Origin: Gnetum montanum
Lineage: Eukaryota > Streptophyta > Gnetopsida > Gnetales > Gnetaceae
DNA: 64,000 bases
NCBI GenBank assembly: GCA_015680685.1
Contig: MNCI01037709.1
Span: 736,347-800,346 of the forward strand
Direction of reading: 5' to 3'
The position numbers and the translations under genes are program-made. Each line of letters opens with the position of its first letter. Position 1 is the first letter of the stretch. The notes under the pieces were generated by a model. That model ran no database searches. It worked only from the letters and a program-made list of their open reading frames with translations, and was not told the DNA's origin. Shown here one piece after another: positions 1 to 12,114 of the stretch.

Positions 1-2725
1 TTTACCTAGTCATATTTTGAGCTCACTGGAATAGATCCAAGAATATGCCAGCATTGAATATACATTGACCCCGTTGTTAAGGCAAAATAACAGCTGCAGC
101 AACATTTGAATCCCAAATTAAATCAGATTGTTAAAGAGAAGATTGAACAACTCCTCAAGGTGGGATTCATCTACCCTATTGTAGATAGTGAGTGAGTTAG
201 TCCACTTGTGATCGTACCCAAGAAAGGAGAAAAATGGTGGATGTGCATCAACTTTCGGCTATTCAACATGGCAACTTTCAAAAATCATTTTTCGTTGCCT
301 TTTGTTGACCAAGTGTTGAACACCATTTTTGGGCATTGCTATTATAGCTTCTTGGACGGTTATAGTGGCTATAACCAAATCCTAATTGTACCAGAGGACT
401 AGGTGAAGATAACTTTCACAAGTCCTTGGGGGACTTTTGCTTACTAGCAAATGCCATTCGATCTATGTAATGCCCCAAACACATTCCAACAATTAGTTCT
501 TAGCATTTTCCAATAACATATCAGTAGTAGGGTAGAAGTCTTCATGGATGACTTTTCTACCTACAAAGCTACGTTCGGGTAACCTTTGGACCATCTTGAG
601 TAGGTCTTGAAATGATGTGTTGAAACAAACCTTCAGCTCAATTGGCAAAAGAGTCATCTTATGGTCTAAGAAGGCATAGTCTTAGGGCATTGTATTTCAA
701 AAGCAAGAATTGAGGTGAACCCTGAAAAAATAAGGATTATCCAAGAAATAACTTGCCAACCTAAAATAGTTAAAGAAGTGTAGTCATTCCTTAGTCATAT
801 TGGCTACTACAGACACTTCATGAAGAATTTTTCCAAAATCACCAAGCCGTTGGTGGAATTGATAAAGAAGGATGCATCATTCATCTGGACCCTTACATGT
901 GAAACAAAATTTCAGCAATTGAAGCAGAAGCTTGTTGAGACCCCAATTCTTTAAGCACCTAATTGATCCAGACCATTTTATGTGATGACCGATGCATCAA
1001 ATTATGCTTTGGGGGCAGTTTATACATAGATGGATGATTAAAAATGTCCATATTACAATCACTATGCAAGCCAAATATTGTAGGTGCACAATTGAACTAC
1101 ACCACCATAGAAAAGGAATTGATGAAAATGGTGTTCAACTTAGAGAAGTTTAGGTACTATGTGCTTGGCTATAAAGTGTTCATGCACATAGATCACAGCA
1201 CCATCCAGTTTCTAATGAATAAACCAACAATGAGCCCCCATGTCATATGGTGGCTCATGATTTTGTAGGAGTTTGATCTCACGATGGTAGATCGAAAAGG
1301 TGTAGAAAATGTGGTCATGGATCACTTATCATGACTAAGATGAGATGACAAGGAGAAAGAGAGCCCTTTATCTGATCAATTCCCTGAAAAATCTGTCCTT
1401 GTAGTCATTATTAATGTAGAAATTCCTGATGAACCAAAATGGTATGACATCATTCTCACTTATTTGCTCAAGCAAGAATTGCCACAAGGGCTGGACACTA
1501 GAAAGAAACAACAGTTTCTTCACTGGGTCAAAAATTTCATGGAAATTAATGGAAACCTTTACAAAGTTCATCCTAATGGCTTGGTACATTGGAGTGTTCT
1601 TGATATGGATCAACTACATGTTTTCTAGGATGCTCACAAAGGTCCTTGTGGGGGCCACTATGCTGAGAGATGAATGGCCATAAAAATCCTCATGGTAGGA
1701 TATTATTGGGCAACAATCTTTAGGGATGCATACCAATTTGTCTACAGTTGTGATCATTGCCAGAGGAATGGTGGAATGATGGCTTGAATGGAGGGGCCAC
1801 AGAAATGGATTCAACCTCTTGAGAATTTCACTATTTGGGGCATTAACTTTATCGATCCTATTGCATCTTTATCAAATGGAAAGGCATATATAATAGTCAC
1901 AGTTGACTATTACACCAAGTGGGCAGAAGCAATAGCCATCACGGACTATACATCCACCACTATTTCTTAGTTTGTATAACAAAATATCATAAATAGGTTT
2001 GGTGTGCCTTGTGCATTAATTTTTGATAATGGAACTCATTTTACAAGTGCCACTTTCTACAAAATTATGCAACACTTGGGGGTTGAGCACAAACTCACAA
2101 CACCATATCACCCCCAAGCCAATGGTCAAGCTGAGGTTACTAATCAAGAGATTACAAAAATTATAATGCACATCATTAGTAAATACCAAAGGGACTGGAG
2201 CACTAAATTAAATGATTTCCTTTGGGCCTATTGTTCCACATAGAAGCTTCCCATAGGCTATTCTCCCTATGAGCTCATGTATGGAAAACTACCAACATTA
2301 CCCATCTAATCCGAGCTCCATACGCTCTCTATAGCCTATGACCTTGACCTAAATCTAAGTCTAGAATAGAAAGAATAATTAATGAATCTCAACTTGCTAG
2401 AAAAAAATTGGTTAATGGCCTTGTCATCCAATGAAACACACAAGGCATTCAACAAGAAACACCATGACCTCAAAATAAGAAAAGTCAAGTTTCAACCAAG
2501 AGATAAGGTTCTCTATTGGAATCCTGAACATGTACCCCAACAAACCAAATTTCAAACATTATGATAAGGACCTTACATTATTGATGAGACTTTTCCATCT
2601 GAGGCCATGATTATCTATAAACCTAACAACCCAAACAAGAAACAATGAGTCAACATCCAACAAGTGAAATCTTTCCTTAAGCCCAAGCCAACCAACTCAA
2701 CAAACACCTCAACAGATGGATAATC
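1..2725 (+). pseudogene. E1: Athila-like Ty3/gypsy pol remnant (RT, RNase H, integrase)
   Basis: The translation, read through stops and frameshifts, follows the plant Athila-type pol order. RT blocks VPKKG, HFSLPFVDQVL and YSFLDGYSGYNQ lie at about 205-385, and the catalytic FMDDF is at 541-555. RNase H begins near 984 (TDASNYALGA) and ends with a VMDHLS motif near 1,320. The integrase zinc region (GPCGGHY, later CDHCQ) covers about 1,635-1,760, and the core runs to about 2,250 with FDNGTHF and QANGQAEVTN. The first catalytic Asp of the integrase core reads Asn (GINF). Many stops sit where relatives have Gln, Arg or Trp, as expected from C-to-T decay. The left end runs off the window, so gag and protease are not seen. 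The Athila lineage is inferred from remembered family wording; a gypsy pol is certain. Confidence 0.93.
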
Positions 2726-3411
2726 ATGCTCCATATTTTGGATCTCCCCTTTCCAACTTAGTCATGGGGGAGATGACCACCCATACTAAAAATTTATGCA
2801 GCTCCTTAATCTTTTGACTTTTTTGTTTTATACATTTTTGATTTTACAACTTTTTGCGTTTATATTCTTTGTTTTACATATTTTTGTTTTTCAAGTTATT
2901 GATATTTTCTAAGTTTTTTTACACCATAATTAATATATTTAATATTTATTTCCTACTCTTTTACTTTCTTTCATGTTTTCTTGTGTTTGATGTGTTTCTT
3001 TACTCTTTCTATTAATAAGATGTTAGGTGCAATGGTAATGTGCTACTTGATGGTGGTATGTTTTATTTGTAATTTGATTGTTGATGTCAAGTTTCTAACT
3101 TTGAATGTCGTTACTAACGACTGGAACATGGTTTCTTTTCATGTAACAGGAATTGAGTCCACATCATCCACCCATTCACATACTCTATGGTTTTCCTTAT
3201 TTTGAAAATGTGCATTCCCTTCTTCATTAATGCAACTCTAATAAATTGGTGACATGTGTAGTTTATGGAATTGAGAAGGAATTAAAGTTTTGGATAGGGT
3301 GAGGCTTCAAAGGGATGCAATATTCTTCGTGCTTTTCTATTTTCCTATGTGCAGGAGTGTTCTTATGAGCTTCTCACTATTTTGCATCATCCCACAATAG
3401 GAAGTTAAATA

Positions 3412-3433
3412 AGTCCTTACATGGTGTGGTCCT

Positions 3434-3471
<38 letters not shown>

Positions 3472-3606
3472 AAGAGAGAGAATATGAGGATTCAAAGCAC
3501 ATTATTTGGATAAAATAAATGTAAAAAATGCATGGGTCTTTGCATGGTGTGGTTCCTATTCAAAAAAAAAAAAAAACATGGGAATTCAAAGCACACCCCT
3601 TAGACC
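3412..3606 (+). repeat. E1: two-unit direct repeat in the 3' noncoding region
   Basis: Unit 1 begins GTCCTTACATGGTGTGGTCC and unit 2, from about 3,535, begins GTCTTTGCATGGTGTGGTTC. Both continue to a GATTCAAAGCACA or AATTCAAAGCACA block. Between the two blocks unit 1 has a GA microsatellite and unit 2 an A-run. A single unit occurs in E2 at 34,343-34,415, so the module belongs to the family. Confidence 0.7.
3438..3480. repeat. GA microsatellite
   Basis: An almost uninterrupted GA dinucleotide run with two AAAG interruptions near its end. It lies inside the first unit of the duplicated module of E1. Confidence 0.98.
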
Positions 3607-4054
3607 AAATAAAAGGGCTACAAGCACTAGTTATGGGACTTGTCTTGTCTCCTCTAACTAAGGCCCTTTCTCACTTCCTACTTTTTCTTCAATTTGGAAC
3701 AATGGTTGTTTTGTGGGAGCATTCTGATGTCTTAGGGGATAGACTAGTCTTAGAATGTCAATTCGAAGTCACCGAAAATTGTTGGTTTTGGTCTAGACCG
3801 AGGATGGATCCTACCAAGTCATTTACTCACAAACTCCATAAGGGACTTCATGTGACCATAATTAGGAACTTCATTCTATTCTCTCTATCATCCATCTATA
3901 CTTTTCATGCCTCACCTCACTGCTGGTTTCATGTTTCGATTCAATGTTTTGGTTTGATGTGTTAACTTTCTCAGTCAGTTACTTTTGGGTTTTTGTACTT
4001 AGCTTCTATAATTATTAATCATCCATGGAGCCAATGGACTCCTTGGTTTGAAGT

Positions 4055-4107
4055 TATGCAAGGGCATAAAAGGCCTGTGCCTACTTTGGGGAAGACCCAC
4101 TTGCATA
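4055..4107 (+). other. Conserved stem-loop, E1 copy
   Basis: TATGCAAG at 4,055-4,062 pairs perfectly with CTTGCATA at 4,100-4,107 across a 37-nt loop that contains CTTTGGGGAAGACCCA. Homologous copies are at 22,424-22,476 (minus), 44,640-44,692 and 57,308-57,345. The stem sequence differs between copies while pairing is kept. A function in the RNA is inferred. Confidence 0.7.
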
Positions 4108-4819
4108 GCTTTTGGTTTGGTTAAGTTAAGTTCTTTATCCTTAGACATTGTTACAATCAAATTCTTTTTATTTACCCCATCCATGGCATCCAATTATATG
4201 CATCTTCAAAACTATTTTTAGTGAAATCCTTGTTTTTATTATTGTGAATTTTTATACCCTCTTTCCAGTATTCCTTGTGTTAAGCTTTTTTTAAATGTTA
4301 TGGACCACTTCTCTTACTTAACCCATTCATCAGTCTTTCCACTAATACTATCAAGCAACCAATCTATCACAATCAGAATTCAGCTAGATAAAATCACTAA
4401 CAAGACAAGGTATTTAGTCATTATCTATTACACTTTATATACTAATCCGTGATTTTGTTGTGATTGTAGTGGGGAGCATGGACTGGAAGCGAGACTATCT
4501 TCACCAAGGAGGATGCAACAATATCACTGATGCCAGATTGTTCAAGACTACTGGATCTTTTTTGCCTCTCCCTCATTCTTCTATTGTCAAGAGGGGTTGG
4601 ATGTCCATTGGATTTGAGGGTGTTATTTCCTATTATCATGAACACCTAATTTTGCACACAATTGTAATGTTGTATGCTCAAGCACTTTTGTATTTTTCTG
4701 TTCCCTCTATGTCACTTTGCATTTCAGTCGAATAGTCCACACCTCCTAATATATTTTGTAAGGGACTTGTTCCTCTTCTTCTATACTCAAGGACGATTTT
4801 TCATTCAGTTGTGGGGGTA

Positions 4820-5675
4820 TGATAAATCGTGTTTTCATACACTCCAATATCGGAGTGGCCATGATATCTGGTATGCAATATCACAGGCTAATATGTGATA
4901 TCATACATTTGATATTGTAGGGTTACTCCCAGGTCTATAAATACTGCCCTTGGGCACACAATTGAGAGTAGTTTTTTTATAGTCAAGTAGCAAATCTTTT
5001 GCAGTTTGTCCATTTGATAGTTAGAATATTTTCCAGGTGCCTGCAACAGGAGGTCAAAGTGTGAACGAATCTTTATTCAAGCATTGATGTACCTGAACAC
5101 ACCATTGTGTTGGCAATAAAGATGAACTCTTTAATTCATCCTTGTAGAATTTGAGACTTTCTTTCTTATGCATTCATATATTGTGGTTTCATGCAATTTT
5201 TCATTAAGGTCATTCATGTAGCAATTAATTTTGATTAATCAAGCAACTCATTAAAATACGCAAGCACAACCCCTTTGAACATACATGTGACACTTGGTAG
5301 CTTAGAAATGATTAGCATTTGACAATCTAGCAGTGTTTACACAAAGTTCAGGATGTGTCTGGAAAGTGGAAAAAGTTACTTGTACTAGGCTAGATTAGGT
5401 CATATTTTACTTAGCATTTAATTAATCTTACTTTTATTCTTGTTCTAGGCAAGTAATTTTATAAAACACAAAATAATAAAAATCTTACGCCTTAGTCACA
5501 CTTAATCATACAATTGCATTCCACAAGTGGAACTAGGAAGACAACAAATGGACAACACACATGCACTATTTAGCTTTGGCACACTTAGCAATTATAGTCT
5601 ATGAAATTCAACCAAATTTCACATGAATGCCTATGATTCATATGGTTGGGTATTAGGGTATCTCACCGCTCATCA
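4820..5675 (+). repeat. E1: LTR (probably the 3' LTR)
   Basis: Starts TGATAAATCG directly after the polypurine tract GTGGGGGTA and ends CGCTCATCA. U3 holds degenerate GATATC-type inverted repeats (4,850-4,920), a TATA box (TCTATAAATA at 4,934-4,943) and AATAAA at 5,115-5,120. U5 ends with the phrase ATGGTTGGG..TAGGG..TCTCACCGCTCATCA, recognisable in the LTRs of E9, E2 and E3. Length 856 bp, against 783-879 bp for other complete copies. The bases that follow (TTGACCAATAACAAAGGG) only weakly resemble a primer-binding site. Confidence 0.9.
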
Positions 5676-5989
5676 TTGACCAATAACAAAGGGTTTGCAA
5701 ATCAAAATTTCTTAATTACACCACAATTTCACATATATGAAGAGTATGCCCCATCTTAGTAATTTCCCATCTGACCTCACCATTGTGGATCTGTGCCCTA
5801 CTCCTACATCACTAAATGTAATCACTTTGTTGGTTATAACTTTAGATTTCATAACATTACCAAAACACATAACCTATATATGGTACTAGTTGACTTGATT
5901 TAAAGACTTGAAATTTATGTTCATGATTAATGTTAAGGTATAAACTTTTTGAAACTAAATTTAGTTGAATTCATTCTTTCCTAGACTAA
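5676..5989. other. Intervening sequence, nothing recognised
   Basis: About 310 bp of AT-rich sequence between the E1 LTR and the first recognisable LINE codons. It could be LINE 5' sequence, element leader, or target DNA. No ORF or repeat was identified. Confidence 0.5.
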
Positions 5990-6943
5990 CAAATGGTTAA
6001 AACTAATTTCTTTATCTATTGTTCTTAAATGGGGTGATCTAGTAGTGTGGAAAGTAGCTTGCAACTTTCTTAATAAAGAGCTTTAGCATGCTTTGGATTA
6101 CTCTTGGTGTTCTACTTAAGTAGTTTTGCTTTTAAAAAAAGGAGATAAGTCAAATCTTAATAATTACTGATTGATTGCAATTAATTCAATTTTGATAAAG
6201 CTGTTGGATATTATTTGGGAAAATAAAACTAGTTCATAAGTATAAATGCAAGGTCTTCATGTTCAATTGAAAGCAAGCTTCATGAGGAATAATTCTATTA
6301 TAGATGATCTAATTTTTTTGCTCGAGATAAAATTTGGAAGAGATTGGATAGCATTGATATTCCAAAAGATATTCTTTCTATTTCTAAAAGAATCTATGAG
6401 ATAATTAACATTCTTATTGAAGATAACTTTATTGAAGAATGAAGAATTATCAATAGTTCAATGGGAGTTAACCAATTCTATCCATTATCCCCTACTCTTT
6501 TTAGTATATTTATAGATGAATTGGAGGAATGGATGCAAAATGCCTCTAATGATGTTGTGCTAGTGAATGGATTATTTTTTAACATGCTTCTCTTTGCAAA
6601 CAATGTTGCCTTGGTTGCAAAATTAACTATATGGTTAATTTATATACTTGAAATCATCTTGGACTATTACAACCATTTTGGTATGAAAGTTAATATTGAT
6701 AAGACTAGAATTCTAGTTTGTGGTACTAGAAATAGAAAATACATTTTTTTTCTCAAGGAAACAAGATTGGATATTTATGAATCTTATAAATATTTGGGAG
6801 TTGAATTTGCTAATAATTATATTTGAAATATCCTTATTATACAAAGGGCTTCAAGTGGCATGTGAACTCTATTTTCTCTAGGAAATAATTATAGAAGGAA
6901 ATAAATTATCACATGGGATATCAAAAGGAAATATTTTTGCAAT
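5990..6943 (+). pseudogene. LINE-1: reverse transcriptase fragment, 5' part
   Basis: Non-LTR retrotransposon RT, read with frameshifts. LLKKGDKSNLNNY is near 6,130, DKIWKRLDSIDIPKDI near 6,325, GVNQFYPLSPTLFSIFIDELEEW at 6,464-6,530, the catalytic box near 6,596 reading FANNVALVA instead of FADD, then KVNIDKTRILV (about 6,690) and SYKYLGVEF (6,780-6,810). Loss of both catalytic Asp residues marks it as dead. The reading is interrupted by E9, and its continuation resumes at 12,115 beyond the duplicated CTTAT. The longest open frame is 6,461-6,826 (121 codons). The first block upstream of the KGDKS motif is frameshifted. Confidence 0.88.
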
Positions 6944-6948
6944 CTTAT

Positions 6949-7794
6949 TGATGAATTATCAATAAGTCTGTTGCATCGATGGGCATGTATCAATGTAGCT
7001 TTTTGGATGCATCCTTTGATGTGTTGACGCAGTCTAGTCTTTTGCCTATATGAATGCATGTACTATCTACATTTATGACACCTTTGGTCATTCTAGTACT
7101 TGAACTCTAGTAATTTCTTTCTCTGGAACTTAGCCAAATTTCCATTTGAGTGCCTATAGTGTAGATAGAATTGATTGAATGAAAATTTATTCGAGTGCAT
7201 GATATACCTAGATACTTTGGCATTTTGCCAATAAAATTGAGATTTAGTCCCTTCATTGCAGCACTTGAAATAGTTTTACTTTATTTCTAGCAATTTACTT
7301 CATAATGCATTTTACTTTTCAAAGCTTAGATAATAAATGTTTTATTTTTTAATATTTTGAGGATAGCCATTTTGAGCATAATATATTAGCATTTTGTAAT
7401 CCCAGAAGTTGATGGTTGGTATGCCCAACAATGAATACTTGGTAACCTAACAACATTAATATAAGTTTAGGATGGATATGGAAATTGAGAATAGATGCTT
7501 TACATTTAGGATAACTTAGATTAATCGTAGGTACATAGTTAGTTAAAATTAATATTTAAATAATTTTACTATCTCAATAGTTTAATAATAAAAAATGAAG
7601 ATATTTTATGTCTTAGTCACACTTAATCATATTAATTGAGTGAGGACAAGTGATGATTGGAAAGAGAATAACCAATAACATCACATCTAATTATCTATGA
7701 TACTTTTAACTAGATATTCTATGGAATTTGATTGGATTATGCATACACACTTATGTTCATATGGTTGGGCATAGGGGACACTCGCCACTCTTCA
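6949..7794 (+). repeat. E9: 5' LTR
   Basis: Begins TGATGAATTATC directly after CTTAT and ends CGCCACTCTTCA. U3 contains GATGCATC- and ATCGATG-type inverted motifs instead of GATATCGC, then a TATA-like CCTATATGAATG near 7,045. It aligns along its length with 11,296-12,114, and its end (ATGGTTGGGCATAGGGGAC) with other LTRs of the family. Length 846 bp. Confidence 0.9.
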
Positions 7795-7812
7795 TTGTAA
7801 CCGTTATTAGGG
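7795..7812 (+). promoter_or_regulatory. E9: decayed primer-binding site
   Basis: TTGTAACCGTTATTAGGG follows the LTR directly and matches the E3 site (TTGGCGCCATTGCCAGGG) apart from changes that are mostly transitions. Athila-type elements use a TGGCGCCGTTGCCGGGGA site complementary to tRNA-Asp. Here it can no longer prime. Confidence 0.7.
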
Positions 7813-7899
7813 AATTGCACTATGTACTAGGTGTTCTAGATCATTAAATCATACAAAGATTGTTGGAGGAACATAATAAATCACTATAGGATAAATAAT

Positions 7900-10800
7900 A
7901 ATATTCTATTTAAGGCATACTCAAGGAAAAGCTAAAAGATTTCTTCTTCTCATAAGGCTAATTCTCCACCTCTAGATGATACTACAAGACCTCATGATAG
8001 ATCAAAGAAGAACTCAGATACAATATGCCAACAACTCAAAGTGATCCATACTCATTCAAATCCATACTATTTGGACTTTACTTTAATCCTTCAATAAGAT
8101 GAGCAACTATGATGAATAGACATAGAGGCCAAAATTATGTTACCATCTAATTATGTCATTCCATCAATGCTCATGATAGCATTAACAAAGCTAGACTCAA
8201 AGTAGTAGCCTTAGAGTACCAAGTGACAGATCACCTCTCCAAAGATTATCAACCTACAAAGGCCCAACTTTGAAAAGATAAACTCATGGAGGTCCACCAC
8301 AAAGCCTCTAAAATCAAAAGAGTTTCAATCATACTGACATTGGGGTGAAAAAAGGACATTGAATATCAATCAAGCTGATCTTAATGCAAAGGTCCTCCTT
8401 TGTTTGGTGAATACAACATGAATCATCAATGGTTATGTTTAATTTTGGTAAGACATAAAGGCAAGGGGAGATCTAGACCTAGAATTAGGGGGACCTCTAG
8501 GCCAAGTTCTTCTAGCCACTAGGCACAAGAACATACAAGGTGCTAGACAAAGAGAGCAAGTTAGCATAACTCTTCTAGCTCTCCATCCTCAACATCTTCC
8601 TCATTATCTAACTTTGACAAGGAAGAATGTGATTGGGATTAAAGGAAAATTGATTGAAGGCAAGGTGGAGATAATAGAAGACCCCATCATAGGAATGGAA
8701 GAAGGGAACATAGACAAGAATAAGAAGAATAAGGACATCATCAAGAAAGAAGGTGTAGTAGGACATACCATAGGAGACATGGCCATGATAGGAACCACAA
8801 TGAATAAGATGTCTATGATAAATTGTTACTTACTAAAAGGAGCATGACTAACATTTGTGAGCAAGTTCACGTCCCCACTAGGCATCAAAGTGATTATCAA
8901 ATCAAACAACTTGATATGAATAATATTCCTATGTTTGAGGGAGGCTACAATGCTAATCTACAATATCATTTTCAAGTCTTCCTTGATGTTTGCACCTTTT
9001 AGAACATTAAAAATGACTAGTATAAGCTTAAGTTATTCCCTAGGACATTCATAAAGAAAGATGAAAGTTGGTATCATTTCTTAGAACTAGAATCTCTTCA
9101 CAAATAAAGTATAACGATAAAGCTATTCAATGATAAGTATTAAATGTGCCCTAGAGTATCCAACTTAAGAAAACAAATTCAAGAGTCGAAACAAAGTAAT
9201 CATAAATCCCTTGATATAGCCTTGGGATGATATTATTCTTTGCTACATTGATGTGAAGGCCATTGTGAGGCCCATTGTTTCTCTTAGAAGGAGCAGGTTT
9301 TCCATATCATAGATGGGCTTAGAAATAAAACTAGAGAAACTTTTGAGGTCTATGCCCAAGGAATACTATTATAAATAAGAGCTCATTAGATTTAGAGGCT
9401 CATTAATCAAGTAGCAAATGAAGAAGGAGAGTTCAAAAGATGAGAAAGTGCAGAGGATTTCATTAAAGATTCCTCCATATGCAAAAAGAAGGTTCATCTT
9501 TATGAGCCTGAGGAAGGAGCACCATTAGAGGAGATTGAATAGAGGAAAACCTTGCTGATACAAAAATCTATTACTAAAATTTTGGCCAAGATAGAGAAGT
9601 TGTTGAACTCTCTCAATGAGAAGTTTCAAACAATACTAAGATTATGAAGGAGAAAATGGAATAAGGAAGATCTAAGGACAAAGATAGACATAAGAAAAAG
9701 GACATGAAAACTAAAGTAGGTTCACTCTAATATTAAATCAACTTTCAATACTAAATCTAGATATTATGAAAATATCAACAATATGATAGAAAATGAGAAA
9801 ACTAGCTATCTTCATTTATTGAAAGAGAATATTACAATAGGGCTTCACAACCCACAAAACATCCAAAACACTCTTAACACTTTATCAATGTAGCAGAGCA
9901 TGAGGCTCTACAACCACACAATGATAATTCTTAATGTAAGACACAACCAAGAGAGGATCTCTCCCACAATTAGGGACTAAGATCTCAACTCACAAGACAT
10001 AGGAGACACCAAGTCAAAACTCAATCAATTTACCAATAGCTACATACACACTCATGCATTATTCACATGTGTTCTCTTTACATCTCACTCATATCTCTTT
10101 CCTTGAGATGAAATAAACTAATATTTATTAACCAAGGAAGATAAAAATCCTAAGAAACCTTCCTCAAGCTCAACATGAATATCCTCCACTATTCTCATTC
10201 TTTTCTCTCATGTTTTAGATGTTTCCAAACTTGGAATAGCATATTCAAAAGTTTCCTTGCCCATTCAAGTTATCTATGATCTTTCCAAGACATCTTCTGC
10301 CAAAACTAGGAATACTAGTGAGACATCTCCTATGGCTTGAGATGTCTCCACTGTAGTTGGAATGTCTTAGGTGAACCTAAGATGTTTCAGCTACTTATGA
10401 GATGTATCACTCTAGTTTGCAACGTCTCACCCCAAAACTAAAATGTCTTGCCTGAGATGTCTAGATTTTTTATGAGACATCTCCCTTAAACCTGGGATGT
10501 TTCCTACAAGCTCTTAACTCTTAGCCAAGACATCTCATTTTCTCCAAGATGTCTTACCTAAGAGCTCAATTCGTAGGCAAGATGACTCCATAGCCTTCAA
10601 AATGTCTCCATGGAGCCTAAAACTTACAAAAGCACACATGTAGGGAATAGAAAAAGGGAATTGGAAGAGATATCCCTATACTAAAAATAGATTATTATCA
10701 TTAAAAAGATAAAGAGCGTAGTAAAGGGAATTGCAGAATCTAATTTAGATGATGAAGGATGTGACATATGCCAATGGGAACATCTAAAGGGTTGTTTCCC

Positions 10801-11270
10801 AATTTTCTCACACTTGCAGAAGTCTAGGATGTATGCCTTAAACCCAAAATTCATCAAAAAGAAAGCACCAAAATGGTTGCTTTATCCTTAAGGCAATTAC
10901 AAATAATAGTTCCACCAACAACAATACTACATAAGTAAAATGCCACCTTAGCCTCAAGATTATTATCAATAGTGGCATAACCCATAGTCATGGGGGATGC
11001 CACCACCAAGGCAACAATACCCGTATTGACAGCCAAATATATATGTGTACTATGTCCAACAACAAGTGTTATCAAGTGGCTCTATTATCCATACATTTTC
11101 CCATCAATTCTATCCTCTTGAATATCATAGACCTACCACTCAACGAGTTGAATTTCTCTTCATATATACTACTCACCACTCGTAGCACCATGCATCTCAT
11201 GCCTCCACTTCCTTACCACTTGTAACATCTATGCAAGGTGAAATTTCCACAACGACAACAATCAAATCCC
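7900..11270 (+). pseudogene. E9: gag remnant, interrupted by a solo LTR
   Basis: The gag core, read through stops, runs from about 8,915 to 9,450: NNIPMFEGGYNANLQYH, KLKLFPRTFIKKDESWY, LFNDKY, SNLRKQIQESKQ and IIDGLRNKTRETFEVYAQG. It matches E2 and E5 gag block by block. The sequence breaks at 9,715 and continues after 10,681 with the knuckle CDICQWEHLKGC (10,750-10,790) and a Gln/Pro/Tyr-rich tail to about 11,250. The stretch 7,900-8,900 corresponds to the poorly conserved N-terminal part, with charged tracts such as 8,614-8,847. Gag would form the virus-like particle; this copy is broken. Confidence 0.85.
9716..10680 (-). mobile_element. Solo LTR inserted in E9 gag
   Basis: About 965 bp begins GTAGGTTCACTC and ends ATCCCTATA, flanked by CTAAA at 9,711-9,715 and 10,681-10,685. 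The gag reading resumes on the other side. The content matches a second copy at 53,891-54,821 (shared AGAAACCTT.CCTCAA and the end ATGTAGGG..AGAAGAG). It holds a dense cluster of AGATGTCT and AGACATCT words at 10,285-10,620. Minus orientation is suggested by comparison with the LTR at 59,064-60,140. The superfamily is uncertain; copia is favoured because that third LTR has an initiator-Met primer site. Confidence 0.8.
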
Positions 11271-11295
11271 ACAAGAGCCATGAGTGTAGCCTCAT

Positions 11296-12114
11296 TGATG
11301 CATCCCCATCGATGTACCCTTCGATGCATTGATGCATATGCATTAACGTAGTGTAGTATTTTTTTTCTATATAAATGCACACATCATTTGCATTTATGAC
11401 ATCTTTGTTTAGTCTAGTAGCCAGACTCTACCAATTTTCTTCTGTAAGACTTAGCCAAATTTTCTTCTGAGTACTCATAGCATGGATAGAATTAATTGAA
11501 CCAAAATTTATTTGAATGCAAATGTACCTAGATACTTCAGCATTTTAGCAATAAAATCAAGATTCGCTCCATTCATTATAACACTTGGAATAACTTTACT
11601 TTATTTTCAAAAATTTGCTTCATAATGGATTCTACATTCCAAAGCTTAGATAATTAAGGTTTTATTTTGTAATAGAATGAGTACGGGCACTTCAAGCATA
11701 ATATATTAGTGTTCGGTAATCTCAACAATGGATACTTGGTATGCCTAGTAGTAGAAACTTGGTAATCTAGCAACATTAATATAATTTCATGATCTATACG
11801 GAAAGTGGAAATGGATGCTCTATGTTTAGGATAACTTAAATTACCCTTAGGCACATAGTTACTTAAAATTAATATTTTAATCATTTTACTATCTTGATAT
11901 TTTAATAATAAAAAATAAAAACATCTTATATCTTAATTATACTTAATCATACCAATTGAACTATCACAAGTGATGATTGGGAAGATAACAACTAACAACA
12001 TCATTCCTAATTATCTAGGATACTTTAGCTAGATGTTCCATGGAATTCGACCAAATCACACATACATTCTTGTGATTTGTATGGTTGGGCATAAGGAACA
12101 CTCGTTGCTCATCA
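11296..12114 (+). repeat. E9: 3' LTR
   Basis: Aligns with the 5' LTR from the inverted-motif region (TGATGCATCC, ATGCATATGCAT) through TATA (CTATATAAATG near 11,370), AATAAA-like ATAAAATC near 11,550, to the terminal GCTCATCA. CTTAT follows directly. Length 819 bp; the start is about 20 bases shorter than in the 5' LTR. Confidence 0.88.

Larger units (their letters stand above)
2726..4819 (+). other. E1: 3' noncoding region between pol and the LTR
   Basis: No credible coding frame. It opens with a T-rich tract (2,815-2,960) and holds blocks also found after pol in E2, E5, E6 and E8: the CACATCATCCACCC block near 3,160, two copies of a GTCTTTGCATGG module (3,412-3,606), and a stem-loop at 4,055-4,107. 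The last 110 bases match the 3' UTR that follows the third ORF in E6 (TTTTGTAAGGGACT, then CTCAAGGACGA, then a GTGGGGGTA polypurine tract at 4,811-4,819). E1 therefore appears to have lost the third ORF while keeping its downstream flank. Open frames at 3,528-3,965 and 4,460-4,735 have no recognisable similarity. Confidence 0.7.

Noticed and set aside
3528-3965. A 145-codon open frame
   Set aside because: Lies in the 3' noncoding region of E1, starts inside the duplicated module, and has no homologue in the other copies.
4460-4735. A 91-codon open frame that might be a small gene
   Set aside because: No motif; it lies in the flank that corresponds to the end of the third-ORF region and its 3' UTR.
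8604-8847. Charged plus-strand frame and Met/Pro/Ser-rich minus-strand frame as genes
   Set aside because: Part of the variable N-terminal region of E9 gag; the minus frame is its antisense.
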